Below are positions 42,243 through 50,772 of a stretch of 64,000 nt of DNA, piece after piece (position 1 is the stretch's first letter; each line of letters begins with the position of its first letter). The stretch is taken from positions 124,001 to 188,000 of the forward strand of contig NZ_CALFYO010000010.1 in assembly GCF_937952055.1 (NCBI RefSeq), written 5' to 3'. Both the position numbers and the translations under genes were made by a program. Source of the stretch: an uncultured Piscinibacter sp. (lineage in GTDB: Bacteria; Pseudomonadota; Gammaproteobacteria; Burkholderiales; Burkholderiaceae_C). The notes beneath the pieces were generated by a model that was given only the letters and a program-made list of their open reading frames with translations, was not told the origin of the DNA and did not search any database.

Positions 42243-43115
42243 TCAGGCTCCCAGCATGTTCATCGCCTGCTCGAGGCTGCGGCGCATGCGGGTGAACGAC
42301 TCGGCCAGGCGGCCGATCTCGTCGCGCCCGCGCTTCTTGAACTCCGGTGCGCCGGCCTCGCCCATGCTGACCCGGTCGGCGAGCCGGGACAGTTGCGTGA
42401 CCGGCCGGATCACGAGTGCCCAGAGCATCAGATTCAGCACGATCCCGATCGCGACGAAGATGCCGACCAGCGATGCCATGAAGACCTTGAAGGTCTTCTC
42501 GGCACGCGCCAGCGGCACCGCCATCGGCACCGACACGACCTGCGCGCCGACCACCTCGTTGAGCTTCCAGCCGAAGCCGTTGGCCTGGCCGTACTTCTCG
42601 ATCAGGGTCTTCGGCGCACGCTCGACCGTGTCGTGGCAGACGAGGCAGGCCGGGTTGGTGATGCGCAACGGCCTCGCGATGTACAGCGCGCGGCCGAGCG
42701 GCGTGTCGCGCTCGCCGATCAGTTCCTTCTGGTCCGCCGAGGTGCGGAAGCGCGCCACGATGTCGGCCTCCCAGTCGACCGCGCGGTCGCGCGGATTCGT
42801 CGGATTCAGCGTGGCCTCCTTGTAGCTGTATTCCGGGAAGGCCTTGGACAGCTGGTTCAGCACCTCGGTGGCCGAGTAGGCCGGGACGGTCTGCGGCAGG
42901 AAGGTGTAGATCATCTGGGTGTCGAGCAGCGGCTTGATCTGCTCGACGGTGTAGGTACGAACGGCGAGCGCCTTCTCCATCGTCAGCCGTGCGTGCTGGA
43001 CAATTTCCTGCTGCGCGTTGTCTCGCAGCAGATTGCGCGATACGTAGGCGCTGGCGGCCAGTCCGGCGAGAAAGACGAGCAGGAAGATCAGGTTGAACTT
43101 CAGGAGCAGACGCAT
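42243..43115 (-). CDS. Haem-binding DUF3365/HAMP membrane sensor without output domain
   Basis: A 290-residue membrane protein: N-terminal helix (7-25), a periplasmic DUF3365/Tll0287-like sensor domain of about 160 residues with a c-type haem motif C-L-V-C-H near residue 157, a second helix (about 190-212) and a HAMP domain (WALVIRPVTQLSRLADRVSM). It ends just after HAMP (about 285) with no kinase or methyl-accepting domain. ATG 43115 has AAGGAG upstream. It sits 7 nt before the kinase gene, so it may hand a redox or gas signal to that kinase; this link is inferred from the operon. Confidence 0.88.
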   Translation of the reverse strand: MRLLLKFNLIFLLVFLAGLAASAYVSRNLLRDNAQQEIVQHARLTMEKALAVRTYTVEQIKPLLDTQMIYTFLPQTVPAYSATEVLNQLSKAFPEYSYKEATLNPTNPRDRAVDWEADIVARFRTSADQKELIGERDTPLGRALYIARPLRITNPACLVCHDTVERAPKTLIEKYGQANGFGWKLNEVVGAQVVSVPMAVPLARAEKTFKVFMASLVGIFVAIGIVLNLMLWALVIRPVTQLSRLADRVSMGEAGAPEFKKRGRDEIGRLAESFTRMRRSLEQAMNMLGA

Positions 43116-43206
43116 CGCAGTCTCCTTCGGGAGGGCCGGGGTCCCGCAGTGCAGGCCCCGGGGAACAACAACAAGGGGGCACGCTGTCGCGGGCCTGGTA
43201 GTCCGG

Positions 43207-44124
43207 TCAGTTCGGTGAAGCGCTCGCCGGCAGCACAGCGCTGGCCGGCGGCGGCGGTTTCTTCGGCAGGAAGCGTTCCGGGAACAGCACGCGCTCCCAC
43301 TCCATGTGTGCGGAAAGATTGGCTGCTGCAGCGCTGCGAAAGTCGCGGTCGGCGGCCCGGCCGCGCCATTGCCGCGACAGCGCAAGACGGATCTTCGGTT
43401 CGGTGTGCAGCCACGCCGAGACGTCCTCGTAGCTGACCGGCCCGAGCGACTGCAGCGGGACGTTGCGCTTGGCGTACAGCTCGCTGCGCGCGGGCAGCGC
43501 GTCGCGGAAGTCGCGTGGCAGCTGCTGGACGAAGTCGGATGACAGCTGGGCGGACTTGACGGGCTTGCCGCCGCCCTCACGCCAGGAGACGAACTCGCCC
43601 CTGCGCAGCGCGAGCGTTTCCTTCGCGCCGTCGCGCTGCAGCACGCGCACCGATCCCGTCTCGGCGAACACCGCCCAGCTGCTGTCCTGCACCCGCACGA
43701 CCGCCGATCCGGACTTGCCGTCGAGTTCGAGCGACGGTGTCCACAGGCCGAACTCGACCTGGGGGTCGGCCGGCAGGCGCAGCTTGGTCCAGCCCACGAG
43801 CTGGTACAGGCGCGGCGACACCACTTTGCGGCTGGGCGTCAGGCGCGGCCGCAGGATCAGCCGGCTCGCCTCGCCGACGCCGACCAGCACCCCGTCGGCG
43901 AACTCGATCTGCACGAAGGCGCCCTTGGCGGTCTCGACGATGTCGCCCGCGGACAGTGCGGCCCCCTCGACCAGGGCATACCGAGTCGACTCCCGCAGCA
44001 GCACCGCCTGACCCTGCAGGATGCCGATCAGCGCCTCCGGCGCGGCATGCGCCGGCGACCCCACGACGGACAGGACGAGGCCCATCCAGCGCAGCGCATG
44101 CAGTCGCAGTTGGCGTGAATGCAC
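43207..44124 (-). CDS. FecR-domain periplasmic protein
   Basis: About 305 residues, with signal peptide (HALRWMGLVLSVVGSPAHAA) and a FecR beta domain at about 25-140 (LVEGAALSAGDIVETAKGAF, VQIEFADGVLVGVGEASRLI). There is no N-terminal sigma-regulator part, so it is a periplasmic stand-alone FecR protein, a type often found beside CHASE2 or kinase genes. Two GTG starts are possible: 44142, and 44124, which has AAGGGG 7 nt upstream and suits the promoter at 44155-44184. The C-terminal Pro-rich tail is unremarkable. First gene of the minus operon leading to tagH. Exact role unknown. Confidence 0.85.
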   Translation of the reverse strand: MHSRQLRLHALRWMGLVLSVVGSPAHAAPEALIGILQGQAVLLRESTRYALVEGAALSAGDIVETAKGAFVQIEFADGVLVGVGEASRLILRPRLTPSRKVVSPRLYQLVGWTKLRLPADPQVEFGLWTPSLELDGKSGSAVVRVQDSSWAVFAETGSVRVLQRDGAKETLALRRGEFVSWREGGGKPVKSAQLSSDFVQQLPRDFRDALPARSELYAKRNVPLQSLGPVSYEDVSAWLHTEPKIRLALSRQWRGRAADRDFRSAAAANLSAHMEWERVLFPERFLPKKPPPPASAVLPASASPN

Positions 44125-44154
44125 CAGCACACCCCTTGACACTTCTTACCGATT

Positions 44155-44184
44155 GATAGTGGACTTGCGATCCGGTCGCGTCAA
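44155..44184 (-). promoter_or_regulatory. Possible sigma-70 promoter for the FecR-kinase-tagH operon
   Basis: On the minus strand TTGACG (44184-44179), 18-nt spacer, ACTATC (44160-44155). The start would fall near 44148, 24 nt upstream of GTG 44124. It differs from the ECF-type sites, so this regulatory operon is probably not controlled by that sigma factor. Confidence 0.4.
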
Positions 44185-44266
44185 TCGCCTTCACTCCCTA
44201 CCTCGCGGGCGCGCGCCCTCCCTCAAGCGAGGCTTGACGGCCGGACCGTACGAGTGCTTGGGACTC

Positions 44267-45217
44267 TCAGGCGTGGTCGGCGAGGAAGCGCAGCAAGTCG
44301 CGGGCGAAGCGTCCTGGTTCGGCGACGTGCGGCGAGTGACCGGAGTGCTCGTAGACGCTGACCTCCGCATGGCGCACCGCCGCGCGGAAGTAGCCCTCGA
44401 GCGGGACGCCGCCGTAGTGCGCGCTGCGACCGCCGAGCACGATCCAGACCGGAAGGTCCAGCGTCGGCAGCAGCGTGCGGTAGTCGGCCAGCGCCAGCGA
44501 CTCGGCGAGGTCGAGCAGAGGCCTCGCGTCGAAGCCTCCGAGCCAGCGGCGCAGCAGGCGCGCGAGCGCCGCCTTGGCGCCGACGCGGCGGCGCAACCAA
44601 TCGCCGGCGGCGGCCTCCACCTCGCGGGCGATGACATCGGCGAGATCGTGCCTTGCGCTGGCGATCGCGCCCAGCAGCATGTCGCGGCTGCAGCCTCCGA
44701 ACAGGCCGAGCCGCCATGCGTCATCGGTGACGACGCGCGGAGATTGGTCGACCAGCGCGAGCGCCATGACGCGTCCACGGCCGTGGTCCTGCACGTACTG
44801 CAGCACGGTCAGTGCGCCCATCGAATGGCCGACGAGCACGACGCGCTCGAGCTGGAAGTGGTCGAGCAGCTGCTGCAGATCGGCTGCCAGCCGCTGCAGC
44901 GTGGTGACGCTGCCGGGCAGGGCGGCGCAGCCGCCGTGGCAGCGGGCATCCCAGGCGAAGACGCGCACGTGGCGGGCCAGGCGGCGGGCGACCGGCATCC
45001 AGTGCCGGTGCGAACAACCGAGGCCGTGCACCAGCACGACCGGCACGCCGCTGCCGAGCACGCTCACCGGGATGGGCTGACCGTCGTCGGCGGTGAAGTG
45101 CAGCAGCCTGGCGTCGGCCGGGCTGCGCCCGAGCAGCCCGAAGTTGCGCATCACGGTCAGCAGACCGGCCAGTCCGACGATGTGTCGGGTCGGGCGTCGG
45201 GTGGGGCGCGGCTCCAT
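44267..45217 (-). CDS. Alpha/beta-fold hydrolase
   Basis: Serine hydrolase of 316 residues. The oxyanion region is VVLVHGLGCSHRHW, the nucleophile elbow VLVGHSMGALTVLQ (Ser in GHSMG) and the catalytic His is in EHSGHSPHVAEP near the end. There is no convincing signal peptide; the hydrophobic start is short. Substrate unknown. It is divergent from the M1 aminopeptidase gene; the 142-nt gap between them must hold both promoters, but I see no clear elements. Confidence 0.88.
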   Translation of the reverse strand: MEPRPTRRPTRHIVGLAGLLTVMRNFGLLGRSPADARLLHFTADDGQPIPVSVLGSGVPVVLVHGLGCSHRHWMPVARRLARHVRVFAWDARCHGGCAALPGSVTTLQRLAADLQQLLDHFQLERVVLVGHSMGALTVLQYVQDHGRGRVMALALVDQSPRVVTDDAWRLGLFGGCSRDMLLGAIASARHDLADVIAREVEAAAGDWLRRRVGAKAALARLLRRWLGGFDARPLLDLAESLALADYRTLLPTLDLPVWIVLGGRSAHYGGVPLEGYFRAAVRHAEVSVYEHSGHSPHVAEPGRFARDLLRFLADHA

Positions 45218-45359
45218 GACAGCGGCCCGATGGTACGCGCGGCGGCTCGCCGCATCGCGCCGAACCGGTGCGAGGCGCGATGCCGCGCTGCGAAAGAAGG
45301 GGATGGCTGCCCCTCGGACCGCGCCCTAAGCTTCGGCGCAGTCTCGCGAAGGAGGGGTC

Positions 45360-48011
45360 ATGGTCGCCGTCCGATCCATCACTGCCCTGCTGGCACTGCC
45401 AGTCGCCGTGTTTGTCTTCCTCGCGGTGCCGGTGGCGGCTTCTGCGCAAGCCCGCTTCCGCTTCGACCAGACGCCGGGCCGGCTGTCCAAGGACGTGGTG
45501 CCCTCCCTGGTGAGACTTGCGCTCGACCTCGATCCGGCGCGCGAGACCTTCGACGGCCGCGTCGAGATCGACCTGCGCGTGGCCAAGCCCGTCGATGCAA
45601 TCGAGCTGCACGCCCACGAGCTGACCGCCGGCGACGCCTGGCTCGGCACGGGCAGGGCGCGCCGGCCACTGGAGATCGTGCCGGACACGGGCGCCCAGCT
45701 CTGGCGCCTCGTGCCGCGCGACGGCCGGCGCATCGCCGCGGGCACTCACCGCATCGCCATCGCCTACGCGGGCAAGGTGCAGCGCCAGGGCTCCGGGCTG
45801 TTCCGCGCCACGGCGATGATCGACGGCAGGCCGGAGGCATCGCTGGCCACGCAGCTCGAGCCGATCCACGCGCGGCGCGTGTTTCCGGTGTTCGACGAGC
45901 CGGCGTTCCGGTCCCGCTATGCGCTGGCCGTGCGGGCGCCCGCCGCGCTCGAGGTGTTGGCCAACATGCCGCGCCGGCACAAGCGGGTGGACGGGGGCCG
46001 CGCCACGCACGAGTTCCAGGTCACGCCGCCGATGCCGAGCTACCTGTTCGCGGTGTCCGTCGGACGCTACGAAATGCTCGAGGGGCGTGCCGCCGGCGTG
46101 CCGCTGCGCATCCTCACCGCCGCCGGCAAGCGTGAGCAGGGCCGCTACGCGCTGGAGGCCACGAAGTTGCTGCTGCCGTACTACACGCGCTACTTCGGCG
46201 TGCCCTACGCCTTGCCGCGGCTCGACCAGCTCGCCGTGCCGTCGACGCGCTGGGGCGCGATGGAGGACTGGGGCCTGATCTCCTACGCCGAGAACGGCCT
46301 GCTCGTCGATCCGGCCACCACCAGTCCGGCGCAGCAGCGGCAGGTGTTCGGCCTGGTCGCGCACGAGATCGCGCACCAGTGGTTCGGCAACCTCGTCACC
46401 GCCGCATCATGGAACGAGATCTGGCTGAACGAGGCGTTCGCCACCTGGATGGCGCGCAAGGCGTCGGACCGTTTCAACCCTGGCTGGCAGGTGCCGCTGA
46501 ACTACCGCAGCGCGATCGACGAGACGATGTCCACCGACAGCAGCGACGCCACACGCGCGATCCGCTCCGGCCCGGTGCGCGAGACGGCGGTGTTCGACGT
46601 GTTCGACGACATCACCTACGTGAAGGGCGGGGCCGTGCTGACGATGATCGAACAATGGCTCGGCGAGGAAAGTTTCCGGCGCGGACTGTCGGCCTACATG
46701 CGCGAGCGGCGGCTGTCGAATGCGACCGCCGGCGATCTCTGGTTCCACATCGGCCGCGCCGCCGGCCGCGACGTGGCGGCAATGGCCGCGAGCTGGACCG
46801 ACCAGCCGGGCTTCCCGCTGGTCGCCGTCGCGCAGCGCTGCAAGGGCGGCGCGACGCAGGTGACGCTCACGCAGCAGCGCTTCCGCGCCGGCTCGGCATC
46901 GACGCCGCGCGGGGGCGGGACGCATTGGCAGATCCCCGTGCAGCTGGCGCGCGGCGGGCAGCGCGCCGACGTGCTGCTCGCCAACGCGCAGTCGGTCGCC
47001 GTGCTGCCGGGCTGCAGCGACGAGCCGGTGCGCGCCAACGCCGGGGGGCTGGGCTTCTACCGGGTCGCCTATGCGCCGGACGTGCAGATGGCGCTGCGCG
47101 ATCGCTTCGCGGCGTTGCCCGCGGCCGACCGCGTGGCGCTGCTGGCCGACATGCTCGCGCTGTCGCAGGCGGGCGCGCTGCCGCTGGACGAGGGGCTGAG
47201 CTGGCTGGAGCGGATCGCCGAGGTCCGCGACGCCGGACGCGTGCCGTTGTTCAAGCAGGCGATCGCGGCCTTCGGCCTGCTCGACAAATCCCTTGCCGGC
47301 ACGCCGCAGCAGTCGGCGCTGCGGGGGACTGCGCGCGCCCTGCTGGCGCCCGAGCTGGCACGCCTGGGCTGGGACCCGGCGCCCTCGGACGACCCCGAGA
47401 CGCTCGCCATCCGCGCGCAGCTCGTGCGGCAGCTGGCGCACATGGACGATGCGGCCACGCTGACCGAGGCGCTGGAGCGGCTCAGTCGCGACGAGTCGGG
47501 TGCGCAGCCGCTGCACGCCTCGATGCGCGAGGCGGTGCGCGTCGCGGCCGGCACGTCGGCCGACCGCGCACGTTTCCAGCGCATGCTCGCCGCGCTGCCC
47601 GCGGCGCCGAGCGAGCAGGAGCGGCGCACGCTGGCCAGCGCGCTGGCCAGCGGCCGTGATCCGGCTCGCGCGGGCGAGCTGCTCGACCGCATGCTGCAGG
47701 GCGACCTTCCACCCAACGTCGCGATGATGATGCCCGGCATGGTGGCCGAGCGGTCTCCGTTTGGCGAGCTGGCCTACCGCCACCTCGTCGATCACTGGCA
47801 GGCGTGGGCCAAGCTCGCCGGCCCCATCGGGCAGCGCTGGCTGTTGCCGGAGGTGGCGAAGCATTCCAACGACCCGGCGCGTGCCCGCTCCGTCGTCGAG
47901 GATCAGGCCCGGCTCGTCGGCCCGGACGGCACCATGCTGGCGGCGCGTGCCGCCGCGCGCATCCGGCAGCTGGTCGAGTTGAAGTCGCGTGCTTCCGGCC
48001 AGGCGCCCTGA
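45360..48011 (+). CDS. M1 family metallo-aminopeptidase, exported
   Basis: Zinc aminopeptidase of 883 residues removing N-terminal residues from peptides. A signal peptide (ALPVAVFVFLAVPVAASAQ) indicates a periplasmic location, unlike cytoplasmic PepN. The substrate-recognition motif appears as GAMEDWG (usually GAMEN: Asp replaces Asn), and the zinc site HEIAHQWFGN near residue 335 is followed by the Glu ligand in WLNEAFATW. The C-terminal ERAP1-like helical domain is complete. A strong AAGGAGG precedes ATG 45360. Confidence 0.93.
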   Translation: MVAVRSITALLALPVAVFVFLAVPVAASAQARFRFDQTPGRLSKDVVPSLVRLALDLDPARETFDGRVEIDLRVAKPVDAIELHAHELTAGDAWLGTGRARRPLEIVPDTGAQLWRLVPRDGRRIAAGTHRIAIAYAGKVQRQGSGLFRATAMIDGRPEASLATQLEPIHARRVFPVFDEPAFRSRYALAVRAPAALEVLANMPRRHKRVDGGRATHEFQVTPPMPSYLFAVSVGRYEMLEGRAAGVPLRILTAAGKREQGRYALEATKLLLPYYTRYFGVPYALPRLDQLAVPSTRWGAMEDWGLISYAENGLLVDPATTSPAQQRQVFGLVAHEIAHQWFGNLVTAASWNEIWLNEAFATWMARKASDRFNPGWQVPLNYRSAIDETMSTDSSDATRAIRSGPVRETAVFDVFDDITYVKGGAVLTMIEQWLGEESFRRGLSAYMRERRLSNATAGDLWFHIGRAAGRDVAAMAASWTDQPGFPLVAVAQRCKGGATQVTLTQQRFRAGSASTPRGGGTHWQIPVQLARGGQRADVLLANAQSVAVLPGCSDEPVRANAGGLGFYRVAYAPDVQMALRDRFAALPAADRVALLADMLALSQAGALPLDEGLSWLERIAEVRDAGRVPLFKQAIAAFGLLDKSLAGTPQQSALRGTARALLAPELARLGWDPAPSDDPETLAIRAQLVRQLAHMDDAATLTEALERLSRDESGAQPLHASMREAVRVAAGTSADRARFQRMLAALPAAPSEQERRTLASALASGRDPARAGELLDRMLQGDLPPNVAMMMPGMVAERSPFGELAYRHLVDHWQAWAKLAGPIGQRWLLPEVAKHSNDPARARSVVEDQARLVGPDGTMLAARAAARIRQLVELKSRASGQAP

Positions 48012-48054
48012 GCGTGCGTCGCCGCTGGCGGCCGCGGGCGACTACAGTGCCGCC

Positions 48055-48597
48055 ATGCGCAAGACGGTTCGCGACCTGGTGGTATCCGTGGGCTGGGCGC
48101 TGTGCGGCGTGGCACCGGCGCAGGCCTTCGACCACGAACGCGCCGGTGACCTGCTGCAGAACGCATTGCCGGCGGGCGTCGCGGCCGTCGAGCTCTGGCG
48201 CGGCGACCACCAGGGCGTCTGGCAGCTCGGCGCCTCGTTCGCCGTGACCGTGCTGGCCACCAAGGCGCTGAAGGGCGCCGTGCGCGTCGAGCGCCCCGAC
48301 GGCAGCAGCGATGACGCCTTTCCCTCCGGCCATGCCTCGAGAGCATTCGTCGCGGCCACCTACATGCACCGCCGCCACGGCTGGGAGTCAGCCTGGCCTT
48401 GGTACGCCGCGGCCACCTATGTCGGCTGGACGCGCGTGCACGCCGACCGGCACCGCTGGCGCGACGTGGCCGGCAGCCTTGCGCTGGCGGGCCTCTCGAG
48501 CTGGTGGCTGGTCGCGCCAGCGCAGCAGAATGCCGTCGCGCTGACGCCGACACTCGCTGCGGGCCGCCTGGCCGTCGAACTGCACGCACGCTGGTGA
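48055..48597 (+). CDS. PAP2-superfamily phosphatase
   Basis: A 180-residue phosphatidic-acid-phosphatase-type enzyme with the three motifs in order: KALKGAVRVERPDG (K-x6-RP type), FPSGHAS and RVHADRHRWRDVAGS (R-x5-H-x3-D). The N-terminal signal-like segment ends at APAQAF. Family members hydrolyse lipid phosphates such as undecaprenyl pyrophosphate or phosphatidate; the substrate is not evident. Weak ribosome site. It follows the aminopeptidase gene by 43 nt and converges on the phospholipase gene. Confidence 0.88.
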   Translation: MRKTVRDLVVSVGWALCGVAPAQAFDHERAGDLLQNALPAGVAAVELWRGDHQGVWQLGASFAVTVLATKALKGAVRVERPDGSSDDAFPSGHASRAFVAATYMHRRHGWESAWPWYAAATYVGWTRVHADRHRWRDVAGSLALAGLSSWWLVAPAQQNAVALTPTLAAGRLAVELHARW

Positions 48598-48618
48598 GGC
48601 GCACGCGAGGCGGGCGCT

Positions 48619-49659
48619 TCAGCGCCAGCCTGCGATCGTGATGCCCAGCCCCGCCTTGGTCTGACGCAGGTTGTAGTCGATCAGGCTCTCGCCGTAGCCG
48701 CCGAACAGCTGAAAGTAGCCGTGCATCGCGTCGGCCAGCGGGAACACGTAGTCCAGCTGCGCCGAGCCGCGCGAGCGATCGCCGCCGCGCAGCGAGTGGC
48801 GCAGCTGCAGCGACACCGTGTGGTCGCCCCAGTAGCGCGCGAGTCGCATCTCGGCGCGGCCGACGTGATCCGCGATGTCCGGGTTGTCGTCGTCGCTCGC
48901 CTCCTCGCGGATGCGCGCCCACGGGCGCAGCTCCGCCACCCAGTCCCCGCGCTCCAGAGCGAGGCCGGCGATGACGCGGTTCCAGCTGCGCGACAGCGGC
49001 AGCGCGCGGCCGTTGGACTGGTGGTTCAGCGACAGCGAGGCCATGCGCAGCCGCCAGCCCAGCAGGCTCGCCTCCAGCGGCGCCACCAGCATCAGCTCCG
49101 GCTCGTAGTTGGTCTCGCGGAAGGGCCGCGAGTCGGCGCCGTTGTAGACCTGCCAGCGCGACGACTGGGTGTAGCCGCCCCACAGGCTGACGGGCGCGCC
49201 GAACAGCGAGTGCGCGAACTTGGCCTTGAAGCTGATCTGGTACTTGGCCTCGACGGACTTCAGGATCAGTTCGGACGGCGCCGAGTGATCGGGCGCCGGC
49301 GAACTCGGCAGCCGGTTCACGCGGTCGGTCCAGGTCGCCGGCAGCAGGTAGACCGGCTTGTAGGCGCGCGGCGCGAACAGCACGCTGCGCTGGCCGTCGA
49401 GGTCCCAGCGCGTGCCGAGCTTGGAGTCGCGATCATCGTTGCTCGTCGGGGGCGCCGACGGCGCGGCCGGCTCTGCAGCCGGCGCTGCGGCGGGTGTCTC
49501 GGGCGCGGCACGACCGTGCAGGCGGTCGTAGCAGGCCAGGCGCGCCGCCGCGTCCTGCATCGCGACGCAGTCGGCGGCAGCGGCCTGGGCCATGGCCACC
49601 GTCGGCAACGCGAGCGCCAGCGGGGCGAGCCAGCGTGCGGCACGGAGGGGACGGGACAT
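48619..49659 (-). CDS. pldA: Outer-membrane phospholipase A1 (OMPLA)
   Basis: A 346-residue outer-membrane beta-barrel hydrolase. Active-site pattern LNHQSNGRALPLSRSWNRV contains the OMPLA His and Ser (H-x-S-N-G) and the later Asn; the family's repeated strands continue to the last residues (GLGITIAGWR). The signal peptide is at the start (LAPLALALPTVAMAQ). An Ala/Pro-rich segment at about 45-70 lengthens the N-terminal part. ATG 49659 is chosen for the signal peptide; an open frame extends upstream without features. Confidence 0.9.
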   Translation of the reverse strand: MSRPLRAARWLAPLALALPTVAMAQAAAADCVAMQDAAARLACYDRLHGRAAPETPAAAPAAEPAAPSAPPTSNDDRDSKLGTRWDLDGQRSVLFAPRAYKPVYLLPATWTDRVNRLPSSPAPDHSAPSELILKSVEAKYQISFKAKFAHSLFGAPVSLWGGYTQSSRWQVYNGADSRPFRETNYEPELMLVAPLEASLLGWRLRMASLSLNHQSNGRALPLSRSWNRVIAGLALERGDWVAELRPWARIREEASDDDNPDIADHVGRAEMRLARYWGDHTVSLQLRHSLRGGDRSRGSAQLDYVFPLADAMHGYFQLFGGYGESLIDYNLRQTKAGLGITIAGWR

Positions 49660-49745
49660 CGCGGCGAGCTCCTGGTCATGCGGACAGAGTGCGCAGTATC
49701 CGGCACCACCCGCAGGCTTTGCCCGGCCACCGAGAATGTCTCCCC

Positions 49746-50756
49746 ATGGATTCCCTCTCGCAGATTGCCCTCGGTGCCGCTGTCGGCGTGGCCACCATGG
49801 GCCGGCGCACGGCGGTGTGGAAGGCGGCGCTGTGGGGCGCGGTGGCTGGCACGCTGCCCGACCTCGACGTGCTGATCGACCATGGCGACCCGATCCGCAA
49901 CATGGTGTTGCACCGCGCCGAGACGCACGCACCGTTCTGGCTGACGCTGTGCTCGCTGCCTTTTGCCGCAGCCATCGCGCGGCTGCACGGCGAGTGGCCG
50001 CACTGGCGGCGCTGGTGGCTGGCGATGTGGCTCGCCCTCGTCACCCACCCGATGCTCGACGCCATGACGGTCTATGGCACGCAACTCGGCCTGCCGTTCA
50101 CCGACCATCCCTTCGCCGTCGGCAGCGTGTTCATCATCGACCCGCTGTACACGCTGCCGCTGCTCGTCGGCACCGGCTGGGCGCTGGCCGCGCGCGGCGG
50201 CGGGCGGGCCATCGCGGTCAACGCCGCAGGCCTGCTGCTCAGCACGGCCTACCTCGGCTGGGGCGTGCTGGCGCAGCAACAGGTGGAGCGCGTGGCGAGG
50301 GCGTCGCTCGCCGCCCAGGGCATCGACGCCGAGCGCGTCCTGGTCTCGCCCACCGTCTTCAACTCGGTGCTGTGGCGCGTGGTCGCGATGGCGGACGACA
50401 GTTATGTCGAGGGCTTCCGATCACTGCTCGACGAGACGCCGACGATGCACTTCGACCGCTTCCCGCGCGGCCAAATGCTGGCTGCCGAACTGGAGGCGCT
50501 GGACGGCGTGCGGCGCATCGCCGCCTTCAGCAAGGGTTTCTACAAGCTGCAGCAGGAGGGTGACCGCGTGCTGCTGACCGACCTGCGCATGGGCCAGGAG
50601 CCGAACTACATCTTCACCTTCGTGATTGCGCGGCGGGAGAGCCCGCCGGTGCCGCTGGCGGTGCCCGAGCAGGTCGGCTCGCGGCCGGATCTCGCACGCG
50701 GTCTGCCGTGGCTGTGGCGGCGCTCGCTGGGCGAGCCGCTGGCTCCGCCGCGCTGA
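49746..50756 (+). CDS. Membrane-bound metal-dependent hydrolase (YbcI/DUF457 family)
   Basis: A 336-residue membrane protein. The family start DSLSQIALGAAVGVATMG and GTLPDLDVLIDHGDP supply acidic and His residues proposed to bind metal; RAETHAPFWLTLC and VTHPMLDAMTVYG add the other histidines. Four or five hydrophobic helices occupy the first 220 residues, followed by a C-terminal soluble part typical of the longer members. The reaction of this family is not well established. Confidence 0.85.
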   Translation: MDSLSQIALGAAVGVATMGRRTAVWKAALWGAVAGTLPDLDVLIDHGDPIRNMVLHRAETHAPFWLTLCSLPFAAAIARLHGEWPHWRRWWLAMWLALVTHPMLDAMTVYGTQLGLPFTDHPFAVGSVFIIDPLYTLPLLVGTGWALAARGGGRAIAVNAAGLLLSTAYLGWGVLAQQQVERVARASLAAQGIDAERVLVSPTVFNSVLWRVVAMADDSYVEGFRSLLDETPTMHFDRFPRGQMLAAELEALDGVRRIAAFSKGFYKLQQEGDRVLLTDLRMGQEPNYIFTFVIARRESPPVPLAVPEQVGSRPDLARGLPWLWRRSLGEPLAPPR

Positions 50757-50772
50757 GGCACACTAGCGGCCC

